This document shows, in pieces, positions 13,261 to 26,174 of a stretch of 64,000 nucleotides of DNA. The translations under genes were made by a program, and so were the position numbers. The number at the start of each line of letters is the position of its first letter. Position 1 is the first letter of the stretch. Below the pieces are notes generated by a model. It was not told where the DNA came from, did not search any database, and worked only from the letters and a program-made list of their open reading frames with translations. The stretch comes from Gnetum montanum (taxonomy: Eukaryota; Streptophyta; Gnetopsida; Gnetales; Gnetaceae): positions 294,243 through 358,242 of the forward strand of contig MNCI01016594.1 in assembly GCA_015680685.1 (NCBI GenBank). Reading direction: 5' to 3'.

Positions 13261-14534
13261 GGCCATGTGGTGTTAAAACTATTGCAAGTGTTAGATTAGA
13301 CGTAGAAGATGTTGTTGGAAAATGTTTGGTGTTCAAAGAGGCCTACCCCATTTCACCCCTAAAATGTGATTAGTATGATGCAGAAAAATAGAGCAAATCT
13401 CATCAAAAATCATCTCATTCTAAGTTCTACGCTGTGCTACGCTACACAGCATAGCAAGACCCTAGCATGACAAGATCTTCTCTCAAATTGTCTTGATGTG
13501 GAAAACACAATTGCCCATGCTTCAACTATGAAAAATGCTTGCTCTACTACCACCTCAGAATATGACTAAGAGCATGTGATAGAACACTTGCAAACTAAGT
13601 CGAAATTCAGGGAAAACTGGGTGTTACGTTGTGCTATCCTACATAACGTAGCAGGGTGGTAATGCATGAAGATCCTCCATCAAGTTGTTCTAGCAAAATA
13701 ATTGCACTTGTTCATGCTTCGACCTCCAATACTACCTATCCCACTTCACCCTTAGGTCCTAATCAAAGTCTCCAAACAAAACATTACAAGTTGTGGTTCA
13801 AATTCATCCTAGACTGACTGCTACGTTGTGCTATCCTGCATAGCGTATCACAGCGTAGCAAGGACCTAAAAGATAAAATGTGCCCTAGGGATGAAACCAG
13901 GAAGTCTCAGGCTCTTTCAACATGAAAATTGTAATTCCTAGTTGCTAAAGTAGCTTGTTTTTCTAGGCCTTGGAGGGATATTTTTAAGTTTTTAATCAAT
14001 ATTTACATCAAAGGTGACTGCTATGTTGTGCTACGCTATGCAACGTAGCACAACGTAGCGAGCAGGTATTCAAACTACTCTACTATGCTAAGTAGCATAA
14101 GTAGTGTAACACTTGAGAAGAAGCCATAGAACATCTCCAAAAGCTCCAGGACTCATCATTGATGGTCATTTCCACCCTAGCATCTCCTTGATAGCCAAGA
14201 TCAACATTTTTCTTTGCTTGTTGCATCCCTTGTCGAGTCCCGAAATTGTCTCTACACTTGACCCTACTCATAAGAGAGGGGATGACGTAGTCTCGAAGCT
14301 TAAGCTTCATGTTACATTTGTCATAAGCATTTTTTGTAAAAATATGGTAGTTCTTTGGGTACATGCAATTCGAACAATATGGTCACAGCTTAGGAGGTTT
14401 CACTCCCAGCATCGTTCCACTTAGCGTAGCACATCAATGTAGCATCACACGTCAGCGTAGCACATCCACGTTTGTGTCCTATGGGACCTAGGATACATGG
14501 CATCCAAACCATGCCTTCCTCCCACTCTTGGCTC

Positions 14535-14542
14535 TATAAATA
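14535..14542 (+). promoter_or_regulatory. TATA box of A 5' LTR
   Basis: TATAAATA in the context GGCTCTATAAATACCCTAGCA; the same block is at 49213-49220 in the 3' LTR. It is the likely sense promoter of the element. Confidence 0.65.
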
Positions 14543-15219
14543 CCCTAGCAAAAAATGTTTAAAGGGCTAGCTTTGGAGGATTGGCTTTTGGCAATTGGCT
14601 TCTGGTTACAAGCTTTGACAAAGAGATTGGTGAACAGAAAGTTGAAAAATAGCAAATCCCAGTAGTAGCACTTCCTAGATCTCTCCTCAACCTAGTGTAG
14701 TGGCTCTTAGCCCAGCAAGAATCAACTCATTGGTTCCTATTAGCATCCCATTGGTAGCAGTCTAGCAGTTGTGACCATATCATTCTATTCTCAACTATGC
14801 CTATCCAATACTGCATACCAGTTGTACATATTCATCAACCAAACAAAGATTAGATCCCCTAATTTTGGGGTGGTGCATTCTCTCACCTAAACTCTCAACC
14901 CATTTTTTGCTATAACATATATTTTGCATCTTTGTGTACTTTTTCATGCTTATTTTCCTGCTTACATATTTTGATGCATTTCTATTATTGAGCACCTCTC
15001 ATTTTCTTTGATTTCAACCTCAGCATGTTACATTTTAAAATTACTATTTGCATATGATTATTGTACACCACGTAAGTTCCTGACTGATCGACCAGACCGT
15101 TCAGGGCTCCCCATTTCTATTTTCTCCAACACGGCTCTCACACGGATTCGGGGTTAGGCTGTATGCCCGATAACTTCTTGGTGTTCTAGGCATTGATGTT
15201 TTTATACGTCATATTTTTT

Positions 15220-15236
15220 TGGTGCTAGAAGGGGGA
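15220..15236 (+). other. Primer-binding site of element A
   Basis: TGGTGCTAGAAGGGGGA lies six bases after the LTR end, separated by T residues. B has TGGCGCTAGAAGGAGGG at the same place, so this is a C-to-T variant. It would pair with the 3' end of a tRNA ending TAGCGCCA; I do not assign the tRNA. Confidence 0.65.
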
Positions 15237-15419
15237 CCTAAACCTCCATGTCTCTTCTATGTGTCATGGGTAATCTTGCATGCTGTCTGTACCACATCAC
15301 CTGCTACCATAGACATGACACCCCTATGGTTGTCTACACATCAGGTGGTGTAGATTGGTCACCACAACGATTCCTCTGGAACCCTATAGGATGAAAGCCC
15401 TAAACTGTCTATTGTACTA

Positions 15420-15760
15420 CGCTACCTATCTATTGCATTTCACTACCTATGTCCTATGTAGCATAGCGACACTATTAGTGTAGCAGTTTCTAAACTGTCT
15501 ACTGTGTTACATTTCTTGTCTATTGTGCTACATTGTGTGTCTACTACATTACACTACCTACATCCTATGTAGCGTAGCGACCCTGTCAATGTAGCGATTC
15601 CTAAAATGTCTACTGTGTTACGCTGCCTGTCTACTATGTTACATTGCCTTTCAACTGCATCATGCTACCTATCTACTATGTTATGTTGCCTACGTTCTAT
15701 GTAGCGTAGTGGCCCTACTAGTGTAGCAATTTCTCTTAGCGTAGCAAAAGCAACAGCGAA
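15420..15760 (+). repeat. Imperfect ~110-130 bp direct repeats in the A leader
   Basis: Three copies of a unit containing CTATGTAGCGTAGCGACCCT, followed by TAGTGTAGCAATT and AACTGTCTACTGTGTTAC, start near 15445, 15555 and 15685. They lie between the PBS and gag, and B and C lack them. Confidence 0.5.
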
Positions 15761-15869
15761 GAAAACTAGCTTTTCAGCGTTCTCAGACGTTCCTAGTTTT
15801 AGTCTATATTCTCTGCAGCTTCATACCTTTATCGTTTAATGCAAAACGTACTATTTTCATATCAGAAAA

Positions 15870-18800
15870 ATGAATCTTGTTACCACTTTGGTTCCTACCA
15901 TGAGCATGGAGGTGTCTTACTTTGTTCCACACACCATAGATCCTGAGCGACGGCCCAACCCAATGCAAGTACAACAGCAGTCTCTTAGACTGCAGCATGA
16001 ATTGCCCAAACATCTGCCTCAAGACACAAAGCGATATAACTTCTTATGTGCCAAGATCCAAGAAAATCTACCATTGGATCATCATGAATTTGAGGAAAAA
16101 TGTAACTTTGAAATCATTCACTAAAACAGAAGACAATTCATTCCCACTTTTGATATCACTATTCCACTCACAAAAATGTACCAATGGCTTTCAAGCCAAC
16201 TTTTGCAATTGAGAAAATCAAGAGAATAGGACACAACATCTCACTACAATGAACCCTTTCATGATGGACAAGAGGAGTTAGCCTCCCATTCTGAAGGTGG
16301 TGGCCCAAACTATGCTACGACCAGCCCCTCCACCTTTGTTGTACATTTGCACCAACCATAATTTTTCAACCTATTTTTCTACTACCACAACACTGTTGCA
16401 ACCCAAACCCTCTATGGTGATGGGTAGTCATCAAATGTTGTCAACGTATCAGCATCCAAGCCCTTCAAATTCATTTCCCATTAACCATCCTTCACAGTCT
16501 TTCCAAGTCCTACACCCAACATCTATGATGCCCACACTACCATACATGCACACCATGCCCACAACACAACCACATGTAAGTTCTATTTCTGTCCCCTCCT
16601 CTACACTCATTCCACCATTAGTAGCAGGCCCAATCTCAACCGCATGGTGGACGACAACAACTTCTTTTCCCACATCTCAAATGTCTCACATGCCACAATA
16701 CACACAGCCCCAAACATACCAAGTTTCACATGTAACACAACTAAACATGGGACTGTGGACCACCCCAACCATTGGGCAAATAACCACCCCCATAGCGCCA
16801 TTGATGCCAACTACTCTAGCGGCACCACCCAGTGGGATGTGGGCTGCTCAAACAACACCACTAGTAGGAGCTATTTTGATAGCACCCCCAATGGGACTGG
16901 TAGCCACACCAATAGCACCACCAGTGATGGCTGCTCCAGTAGCTTCACAACCCCCTATAACATCCCTGGGTCTAGACCAAGCCTTCCAACTCATCCAAAT
17001 CCTCACCAGAGAAATTAAACGGCTCAAGGCTACTGATTCTAAAGCCATTCAAGTCATGGACTTCTACCAAGATGACCTAATTAGTCTAGTTGTTACCATG
17101 CTTACGTTGCCCCTTGGGGTACAACTTCCCCAATTTACAAAATACAATGGGAAAGGTGATCCAAATGCACACCTAGTCACTTTCAATTCTGAATCCTTAT
17201 TACTAAAACCATGGTCCCATACCATTATTTGTGTTTTTGCCATGTCCATGACAAGAAAGGCCTTAGACTAGTACCGTGCGCTTCCCTGCATTTCTATCTC
17301 AACATTAGAAGAATTGCTAAGCTAGTTCATGACTCATTTTAAGTATAACTTGAAACCAGAAGTTACTTTAGATCAACTCATGAACGTTAAACAAGAACCA
17401 CTAGAATTTGTACAAAAATTTATACAACGTTGGAGTGCTACCCTAAACAAAATATGTGAACCAATTGCCAAGGTCCATTTGCTAGCTATTTTCAAAGGAG
17501 CAGTAAACGATTTTATCAAGTCCAAACTATATTATTTAGCTCTATGTTCCCTTAGCCAAGCATTCACTCAAACTAAAAGCATTCAGGATGTAGCAGAGGC
17601 TTGTAGAGATCCAACCTACATAGCCTATAAAAACACACATACAAAGAAAGACAAGAAGAAATGAAAGGCCACAGCAACCACAGTGGCCACTGTGGCTAAT
17701 GAGACTAAGTCCAACAATAGTAAAAAGACTGCCACAACACCTAAATCCTCTACTAACAAAACACTTGGCTCCAGTAGCACTAGCCAGTCTCTGGCATCAA
17801 CACCCANNNNNNNNNNNNNNNNNNNNNNNNNNNNNNNNNNNNNNNNNNNNNNNNNNNNNNNNNNNNNNNNNNNNNNNNNNNNNNNNNNNNNNNNNNNNNN
17901 NNNNNNNNNNNNNNNNNNNNNNNNNNNNNNNNNNNNNNNNNNNNNNNNNNNNNNNNNNNNNNNNNNNNNNNNNNNNNNNNNNNNNNNNNNNNNNNNNNNN
18001 NNNNNNNNNNNNNNNNNNNNNNNNNNNNNNNNNNNNNNNNNNNNNNNNNNNNNNNNNNNNNNNNNNNNNNNNNNNNNNNNNNNNNNNNNNNNNNNNNNNN
18101 NNNNNNNNNNNNNNNNNNNNNNNNNNNNNNNNNNNNNNNNNNNNNNNNNNNNNNNNNNNNNNNNNNNNNNNNNNNNNNNNNNNNNNNNNNNNNNNNNNNN
18201 NNNNNNGGCGAGTTCCCCTACTACCCAAAGTTGAGTGACAAGCACTACGCCCCAACCTCCTCATCTAAGGAAATGCAAAGAACCTCTAGTAGATAAGTTG
18301 GCTAGAGAACGCACTGCATTGGGCCCTCCTAAGCCCACCCCCTTATCTGCAATTCCCATGACCTTTTCAACATTAGCCATTAGTGGCAACACACACATTC
18401 AACCATCCTTCTCTAATTCAAAAAGCCTTACTATCCAATCCAAAGCCACTCCCCCTCAAGAGGTTTGTCTTCTAGGGAACATAGAAGAAGAAAAGGTTAA
18501 CAAACAATTAGACAATGGGTAAGACTTCCTAAATCCACTTTCATAGCTTAAACAGGCCTTGAAAAAAAAGACCACAACATTAAGCTTGTACGAGTTAATA
18601 ATGACCTCTATGGCACATTGTGAGGCTTTAGTTTGCATGTTAGCATCTATTTCTATTAGTGAAAACATGCCAGCCAAAGAGAAAGCTATCCACATCATTA
18701 TGCTTCCCTCTATGGCTAAAGAACCGCAGCCAACCCAGTTAACATTTAATGATAAAGCCATCAAAGATGACCTTGAAAAGGGTCAATTGACTACCACACC

Positions 18801-19436
18801 CATGTTTATCATGATTCGGGTACGTCAGTATAAAATTCACAAAGTACACATCAATGACAGGGCTTCCACCAATGTGATACCATTCCCCATAATTGACAAA
18901 TTGGGCCTAGTGGATCAAATCAAGACCATAACAACCTCATTTTTAAATCCATTCAATGGGGCACGTGTCATGGTTAAAGGTCCTGTTACCATCAACTTCA
19001 TAGCAAGGGACTAGTTTCCCACTAGTGCAGTATTCATTGTGGTCGAGGAGATGCTCGAGTTATACCTGATCTCAGGAAGATCATGGTTAGCCCAACTAAG
19101 AGCTATCTCCTCACCCATATACCAAGAGATCCACTTACCCTACATGGTGGAGAGGTGGTGATCTTTGGTGATGAAGGAGCTCCCTAAGCCCTAAACAATA
19201 TAGAAATGGAGTAAGGATCAGAGATACAAATCTCTGAAAAGGAATCACCCATTCATGCTGAAATTCCATGTTTGACAAATGAGCCATCTAAAACTACCAA
19301 CATAAATGAAGAAACCATGTGGGCCGAATTTCCCTTCCAAATAGCAGAAGATAGCATAGAGGAATACCACCATAAGGCTTCCCAAGCCTATGCCCTACCC
19401 AACCCACATCGAATTAGGAAACAATTGCATGACTAA
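15870..19436 (+). pseudogene. gag-protease of element A
   Basis: The start ATG at 15870 aligns with those of B and C. The N-terminal region (KRYNFLCAKIQENLPLD) shifts frame between 16124 and 16297. A long Pro/Thr/Ala-rich linker follows (16297-16960). The gag core is LGLDQAFQLIQILT (about 16968), MDFYQDD, FTKYNGKGDPNAHL (about 17135) and YNLKPEVTLDQLMNVKQEPLE (about 17345). The 400-bp assembly gap removes part of the end, including the zinc knuckle region. The protease (about 18790-19090) has INDRASTN at the active-site position. Two TAG stops (17269-17327) replace Trp and Gln. The frame ends in KQLHD-stop, as in B and C. This copy is dead. Confidence 0.8.
17807..18206. other. Assembly gap (400 N)
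   Basis: Exactly 400 unknown bases, probably of arbitrary length, inside the A gag. By comparison with B and C it hides the end of Gag, including the Cys/His motif. Confidence 1.
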
Positions 19437-19544
19437 AGTTTACCTCCACTTTGCTTCAATAAATTTTATACCTCTATTAGCATGATTTCCATTTTGCATT
19501 AAGTTTTCTATTTGCATTTTCCCTTCCACTGGCATTAGTTAAAG

Positions 19545-19800
19545 AAATTACACCCTGAAATGGCCTTAAACTACTGTCACGGCCTGCTAAAGCCTAAAAC
19601 TAGCAACACCACTTTCAAAAATCACCTTACACATGACCCAGAATGGCCTTAAACTATTTTCACAGCCTGCCAAGGCCTAAAACTGGCAACCCCACTCTTG
19701 AAAATTACATTACGTTCGGCCTGAAATGGTCTTAAACTAGCAATGGCCCAAAATGGCCTAAAACTAGCAATGGCCTAAAATGGCCTTAAATTAAAACAAG
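19545..19800 (+). repeat. GGCCTTAAACTA-type repeats after A gag-protease
   Basis: Six or seven degenerate copies of a unit with core ATGGCCTTAAACTA or AAGGCCTAAAACTGGCA lie between the gag-protease stop and the 3' end of the antisense gene. The same position in B and C carries the same repeats. Confidence 0.7.
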
Positions 19801-19941
19801 GGACCCAAGCACATTAACAAAAATATTAGCCAAAAGGAATAAAACAAATGTTTTACTTTTCATTAAATATAAGTCCGTAGTCAGAATACATAACAATAAG
19901 CATTTCATTTCAAAGAAAAAAAAGAAAAAATTGCCAATGGG

Positions 19942-22900
19942 CTATGAGTCTCTGCCGGTATCTTTATCCCTCACCCCACTAGGTCCTACATCCTCATTCG
20001 GGTCCTACATAAAGAAAGAATAAAATAATGAGTCAAATTATGATTACAAATCATAAAATAAACTACAATATGGTAAAGCTTGGATAACCTGAGATGGGCC
20101 AGTGTCCATCTCTGGAGGTATTCTATCCATGCCAGCTGCTAAGCATCGAAGTATTTCATCCTCATTTAAGTTCACCCAATCTTCCTCCCCCAATTCAATG
20201 CTCACTGCAATCTTCCCCTTCTCCATAGTCATCCAAGTGGGTGGGCCTGGAGAAAAGGCAATAGTAGTGGTCTCCCCAGAAGGCAAGATCATCTCTTTCT
20301 CAGGAGACTCACTCACCACCACTTGTTTTGAAAATTTATCAAAGGCCTTAGTATTACCAATCACATCAAGAAATATCTTATGAGTATGCAATTCAACAAA
20401 AGCATCTCGATATTTCTGACGGTAGGCAGCACATTCCACCTTGTACATGTAATTATGATTTTTCTATGCTTACCCCCATTCATACACCTTGGTGCTATAA
20501 TCTTTCTAGTCTTGGTTTTTTTAGGCCAGTAGGCCCATTTGCAAGCATTGTTCAATTATTTCATGGCTAGCCTCATTTTTACCCCATACAACTGACCAAT
20601 ATCTTGCATAATCAATCACGGTCATACGCCAACTACCGTCAGAAGTGTCGTGGGCCATCAAGAACTCATTCCTTGACCATAGATCTTCTAGTTCAATTGC
20701 TTGACTAGCTTTCTCCTTTTCTAGATTCTAAACCTACTTCTAGAGGTCTTTGTTGACACACTTGCACTCCCACAGGGATCATGCCAAGTATAGTGTGCAT
20801 TTACTCACCTCCTCATATACATCACAAGACACCTCGGTTACATCTGGGGGGAGCTTAGGCATAGCATCAACTTCAACCACCTTTCTTGGGTCCCACTTCA
20901 ATTGAGAAGCTGTTATACCCAACATGAGGAAGTGTTAGTCATGAGATGATGGAAAAAATATAACAACATAGAGTGCAAATGTCATTGTACAAACACACCT
21001 AGCTTAGGATTAATTTGCCTTAAATAGTCAATCATGTCATCAACTACCCCCTCCATAAAGACAAACTTATCTGGGGTCTCAATCCATGGTTGGAGGTGAA
21101 ATGAAGAGGGAGAATTAGGAGCCTTAGTGGTAGTGTATGCTGCGCAACAAAGCATGTTAGCGTGGTGAAGAAGAGGAAAACAAAACTAAAAAGTAACACA
21201 AATGACATTGCAAAGCTCCTACCCAGCACACCATTAGGGGTCAAAGTGGGGGGATTGCCCATTGGATACTGTCAAGAAAACTATCAAACTCATCAACATC
21301 AAATTGTAGCCCCACTCCCTTTAGATAATATTAAATGTGTAGTAGTGTCTTCAATCGTCATGTGCCCCTTAGGTTCTGAGGCACACTCTGTGAAAGCTTC
21401 ATCTACAATAGGGGCCTCTTCCTCAGTGGCAGGGACCTCCTCCTCTATAGCTGAGGCCTCTTCTTCTTCTATAGTAGGTGCCCCTACCTCAAGGGCCAAA
21501 GCTTCTTCCTCATCATCTATTAAACACATCTAAAGTGAGCATGCTATTCTAACATAAGAAAATGGGTGGAGTAGCTTTAGCTAACAAGACAATTAAACCA
21601 TGCTCACCAGCAAATGAGGGCTGCACTTTATGAACCTTGATTCACAATCTTTTGCCTCTGTCTTAACTGGTACGTGGAGGCTCTTCCATAGCATGAGATA
21701 TCTTGCATTGCAATTTTGATTTCACTGTTTCTATAATAAGGCATGCCCCCTTACCATATTTCTTATGTTAGTGGGAGGTACTTTTCCAATGTTGTCTTGT
21801 GCATAAAAGGGTTGTCCCACCTAATCCTTTGTTGTTATCAAGAAAGACTCCCCAATACATTTTTGGGGATCCTAGGATCGAGTGGTGTGGAATACTTGGT
21901 AAATCCATGGTTTCGATATCTAGGTGAGATCCTGCAACACCTAGATGCCATTCTCTCAGACCACCAAGAATTTAGCATAATATCATAGGCAAGTGATAAA
22001 AAAGGCAAAATGCACATTAAAACGTGCATCAAGCTTCTCACGAAGCTTAACCATTTTAGCCTACAAATCCTTGGTGAGATACTGGCCCAATTACAGAAAC
22101 TCCCCTCTTCCATGACATCCCTCATAATCCAAGCCTACTCTACCCCAAGAATTTTTCCTTGGGAGAGTAACTTGGGGAAAGCACGAGCCTGGAAGATAGG
22201 GTAAACCTTATGGACTACATCTAGCTTGACCTTTTTCATGTGAATCCCCTTTCAATCTTTGCTAGTTCCCAACCATTCTTCTATGTCCCCTCGATGGTTT
22301 ACATCTTTGCTAGTCTTATCCCCTATATGTAAGCCATCATAAGGTACAACAAAGAGATCTACAAAGAGGCTGTCGATAATCTCAAACACCACCCGCACAT
22401 TGTGAACCCATGTGCAAAAGTGGTCAGCCCTTTCTAAAAAAGAATCAACAAGGACGAGCATCTTTGTAATTCGAATGCTTGGATTTCTTGCTAAAAATAG
22501 GTCCATAAGCCCAGCCTCCTGGACATTTTGAACAAGGGTGGCTAGGGCCCCATTGCATAACTAGCATTGGGTCTTGTCCACTTCACTATATTTAAAGAAG
22601 AGGTTAGTTTTGTCATGTCCTGACATGATTACCGTAACCTTTGTAGACTTGGCCATTATTGCAATAATGAACAAAAAAATTAACAAAATGAAAAACAAAA
22701 TCAATCACTTAAATGCATGAAAACAAGTGCATAATTTAACCCACCAGGTGTGAATGGCATAGGGAATGGTGGGATTTCCACCAGGACTTCTTCCACGGTG
22801 GGCACACGACGGGATGTCCATTTGCCATCCAACCATCCAAGTTCTTCACATTTCCAGTAGAACTTAGCATACTTGGTTTGATAAGTCCTAAATTTGGTCC

Positions 22901-23553
22901 CAAGTTGTTCTATAATGCCAGTGTGCATGTTCCCAATAGAAGAGAACTCTTGTAAGGCTGTTTGGGCCAATGCCAATGCCCCCTCTTGATCATGAAGCCC
23001 ATCCTTATCAATTATAAACCTAGAAATGTATAGAGTATAATGAGAATTTTAACTATGCAAGACAAATGATGTAACATGCCTAAGTATCTTCATAGGACTC
23101 ACCTGCCAGGGTAGTAGATGGTCCTAGGTGGATTCTAGAAGAAAATGCCCATGTGACAAGCGACAAATAGGGTGTTGTACTTATGGTAACACTTAAATTC
23201 AAGCATAGCCCAAACCCAAGACAAGTGTCTCAAAATATTTTGGGTTCTAATTTGAGCTCTTGGCCTCTTCTCCTCCAATAGATCCATTGGCCATAAAATT
23301 TAAGATGCTTCAATTTACCCTAGGCAATAGCATCTCAACAAGGACATCGGCGGTCTCGGCTAACAAGTGTGACCATACCATCACACTGAAGCGACGAAAG
23401 AGAAACTCTAGGAATTCCCTTTCGCCTTCTTGAAACTAGACTACCTAGTTCCTTATCTGTGCATGAGGAGGGGGGATGTTGGCCATAGGGGTACTTAGGC
23501 AGCATAGAACCCCTACCAACTCAATGACGATCAAGATGGCTTTTAACATGACC
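19942..23553 (-). pseudogene. Antisense gene, A copy, exons 2-8
   Basis: Same gene as the B copy at 30885-35243. Minus-strand exons, 5' to 3': exon 2 23103-23553, exon 3 22745-23019, exon 4 21608-22658, exon 5 21223-21516, exon 6 20999-21139, exon 7 20089-20909, exon 8 19942-20004. Exon 1 (41893-42011) was separated by the insertion of B. All donors are GT (GTGAGT, GTGGGT, GTGAGC, GTAGGA, GTGTGT, GTTATC). Acceptors are AG, except exon 4, where CAG has become CAA. Exons 2 and 4 contain frameshifts and exon 5 a frame change. Well-kept stretches include PFPMPFTPG, LMDLFLARNPS, FVFMEGVVDDMI and FLDVIGNTKAFDKF. Exon 5 is Glu-rich. Exon 8 encodes only 20 residues, ending in an acidic tail. I do not recognise the protein. 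Confidence 0.75.
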
Positions 23554-24542
23554 CTGCATGGTGTAGCACAAAGCATTAGCTCACACTATTCAAGTGACAG
23601 TTACAATGTAGCGTAGCATCCCTTTGTATGAAAATTTTCCTAAGTATGAAACAGTACGCCCCTAATACAGTGAGATAAACCCAAATTTTTGTCAAATATC
23701 AATTCCCTTTTCATGACTAGTCCCAAATAGCATGGCAGCTATGTTACACGTAGTGTACCAGGGTGGCACGGGATGCAGCCTAGCAGGTACATCCCACATA
23801 GCGTAGCAGCTGCATCACACATAGTGTAGCATAGTAGGTTTACCCTGTGTAGTGTAGTGGCCATATTATGTGTGGCATAGCAGCGTAGCATGTGAGACAC
23901 CGTAGCAAGTACACCCCATGCAACATAGCAACCGTGTCACATGCAACGTAGCAATGCAATGGCTACACCCCACACAGCATGACATGCATAGTAGCTTAAC
24001 AGGTACATTAGCGTAGCAGTGTAATAGGCATAATAGTGTAGTAGGTATGACAATGTAGCAAGAATAGCAACATAGAAGGTAGGGTAGCATAGCAGCGTGA
24101 CAGTGTAGCGTAACAAGCCCTGAAAACACAACACAACCTATCAATCACGCTGACAAAAGTAACATGGCCTTAGAAGGAACACTCAACATTTCCATAGCTC
24201 CAGCCCTATTCCACTACATGGAATGTAACAAAATAAAATATAAACCAAAACCCCCTTTACATGCACTACGCTACCCAAGACATGTGCTATGCTGCCTGGA
24301 AACCTTGCAAACTAGAACTCCCTCCATGGGTTCTACGCTACCCAGAATGTGTGCTACGCCACCCAGAACCTCCCAAACCCTCGAAATGGTGCATCAACCA
24401 CTCCCAATAATGGTGGTCGTTGCAGCATCACGTACCAACCATAGCATACCGATCGCCACGGTGACCGTAGCCAAAGTGGCAATAGCCATAGTGTAGCAAC
24501 TAAAGCAGCAGCCAAGGCCATAACAACAACCATTACAACATG
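23554..24542 (-). repeat. Remainder of antisense intron 1 in A, GTAGC-rich
   Basis: This is the intron 1 part left of the B insertion. It is filled with variants of GTAGCATAGCAGCGTAGCA (23580-24130) and, on the right, ACGCTACC-type units (24270-24370). Corresponding sequence in C lies at 59713-60357. Long open frames here are products of the repeat, not genes. Confidence 0.55.
24538..24542. other. Left target-site duplication of B
   Basis: ACATG directly before the LTR of B; the right partner is GCATG at 41790-41794, one mismatch. Confidence 0.65.
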
Positions 24543-24701
24543 TAAAACACCATAAAAATTTTGAGGCCTTGATGGTTTGGCAAAATCTAGCAACTCAGGC
24601 GAGGAGTCGCGACAAGGCGTGGCATAGTACAGATGAACTCCAGGAGACAGAACGAAACGATGGGTGCACGGTGGCAAGCCTTCCACTTTGCGAATTTTCT
24701 C

Positions 24702-24755
24702 ATATTACGCTGCATTACACAACATAGCGTAACATTGTGTTGTGCAGCGTAATAT
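24702..24755. repeat. Inverted repeat in B 5' LTR
   Basis: ATATTACGCTGCA (24702-24714) is an exact inverted match of TGCAGCGTAATAT (24743-24755), with further pairing inside. The 3' LTR keeps the left arm intact (40575-40587) and the right arm with one change (about 40616-40628). Confidence 0.75.
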
Positions 24756-25273
24756 CAAAGACAGTCCACTGCAGCATCAAGAATGGCAAACATTCAAGAC
24801 TTCGACAACCCAGCAAAAATCTCAAGGCTTAAGCAACGATCTGCAACATGCCATGCATTTTAGCGGGTTTTCTTTCCTTGTTAAGGGGCCCATTACACTA
24901 CGTTACGCAGTGTGGCATAATAAAACCCTGAAAGGGATTGAAACATAGGAAGCACGGTGACTATACTTCAACTTTTGCAGTTTCGTTATTTTACGCTAAA
25001 TCACGCTATGATGCGTAATATAATGTAATGCAACGTAATGCAAGTAACAATAGCACAATTCAAACATCAGTAATTCATATGCCACAATACGATCTCTAGT
25101 GTATTACATTGTAATCAAAGGATAGTTTGTTTCCAGAGTCCAAACAAGAGTGGTTTACGACGCACTACGCGGTATAGCATCGCAAGCTTCAACGATGACA
25201 CATCAGGTCAACGGCATCTTATAAGTTCAGGACACGTGTCACCTAAACTGCGTTTTCCTCCTAACCCTAACCT

Positions 25274-25280
25274 TATAAAT
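25274..25280 (+). promoter_or_regulatory. TATA box of B 5' LTR
   Basis: TATAAAT in ACCTTATAAATGCTCC; the same block is at 41147-41153 in the 3' LTR. The position relative to the LTR end matches A and C. Confidence 0.6.
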
Positions 25281-25925
25281 GCTCCAGTTGATGAAGATCA
25301 AGTGGTTGGCAAAAATTTTCTCTTTCAAGGTTGGCAAGAGAGCAAAAAGAGGATCAGCGATCGCGAGAACATCGGAGGTAATTGGCAAGAACTCTTGATC
25401 AAAAACAATCAGCTACCAGATATTCTCCCCGGGGTCTGACTTCCTTGCATCCAGATTGGCTAGAATAAGGTAGATTGACCCTCACTTGTTTCATCTTTAG
25501 ATAACTTTCTTGCTGCTGGCATGTGCTTCGTCCAAACCAAAGCCCGCCTGTAATCATTGTATCAAACATATTCTGTTCATAAATTAAATCCCAGATCTTA
25601 TGATCGTATTCCCTACAAATCTAATTCCTTGCATCCTATTTATATAGATTTGGCAATCACATCTAAATCGTTTACATCATTTTCAATTTTTTTTGGGATT
25701 AACAATATTGCATTGCCTTATAAAGAATCTTCATTTTGCCGTCGAATTATTGCAAAAATTTTACTAATTAAGTAAGTCCCTGTCTGATCGACAAGACTAT
25801 TCAGGGCACCTCAGATTTGTTTCTTTCTCCAACACCGCCATCGCACGGATCTGAGGTTAGAACTATGTACACGAATTTTCGTTCTGTATTTCCAAAGACC
25901 GACGTTTTTCGTCGTTACATTTTTC

Positions 25926-25942
25926 TGGCGCTAGAAGGAGGG
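25926..25942 (+). other. Primer-binding site of element B
   Basis: TGGCGCTAGAAGGAGGG follows the LTR end after six bases. It begins with TGG, the complement of the tRNA CCA end, and is the least mutated PBS of the family here. Confidence 0.75.
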
Positions 25943-26174
25943 CTTCATAGCTGATCCACATTTTACGGGTAGTCTTGTAAGCTGTCTATACCCATTGTCA
26001 ATCAACATAAATGTAATACCTCTAAGGCTATTTATGAAATTTTGAGGTGCAGATCAGTCGCTTCGACAATTCCTTTGGAATCCTACAAGGTAGAAAGCCC
26101 CAATTATTGTCTCAGCTCATCTTTATCCTTCCGATCTTTACCTTTATCATCATTATTTCCGAATTGCATAGAAA

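Larger units (their letters stand above)
12825..15213 (+). repeat. 5' LTR of element A
   Basis: The LTR is 2389 bp against 1935 bp for the 3' copy; a large part of the difference is a segment around 12930-13350 that the 3' copy lacks. It starts TGAAACACC and ends near CGTCATA, where the family end is TTACA or TCACA. It is rich in GCTAC/GTAGC pentamers arranged as inverted repeats, for example 13224-13260 and 14020-14060. Confidence 0.85.
24543..25919 (+). repeat. 5' LTR of element B
   Basis: It starts TAAAACACCATAAAAATTTTG (TG mutated to TA) and ends GTCGTTACA. It matches the 3' LTR at 40392-41789 along its whole length, including GGAGTCGCGACAAGGCG, the inverted repeat at 24702-24755 and TATAAAT at 25274-25280. 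Confidence 0.9.

Noticed and set aside
13200-15780. Short regularly repeated palindromic units considered as a CRISPR-like array
   Set aside because: Spacing is irregular, units are five-base variants without unique spacers, and the context is a plant LTR and leader.
16449-17249. Several minus-strand frames in the A gag linker
   Set aside because: Shadows of the Pro/Thr-rich sense coding region, not conserved in B or C.
17625-18264. Frames crossing the N block
   Set aside because: Unknown bases were read as open; only the flanking gag sequence is real.
23866-24144. Cys/Tyr-rich minus-strand frames
   Set aside because: They come from GTAGC/GCTAC repeats in antisense intron 1.
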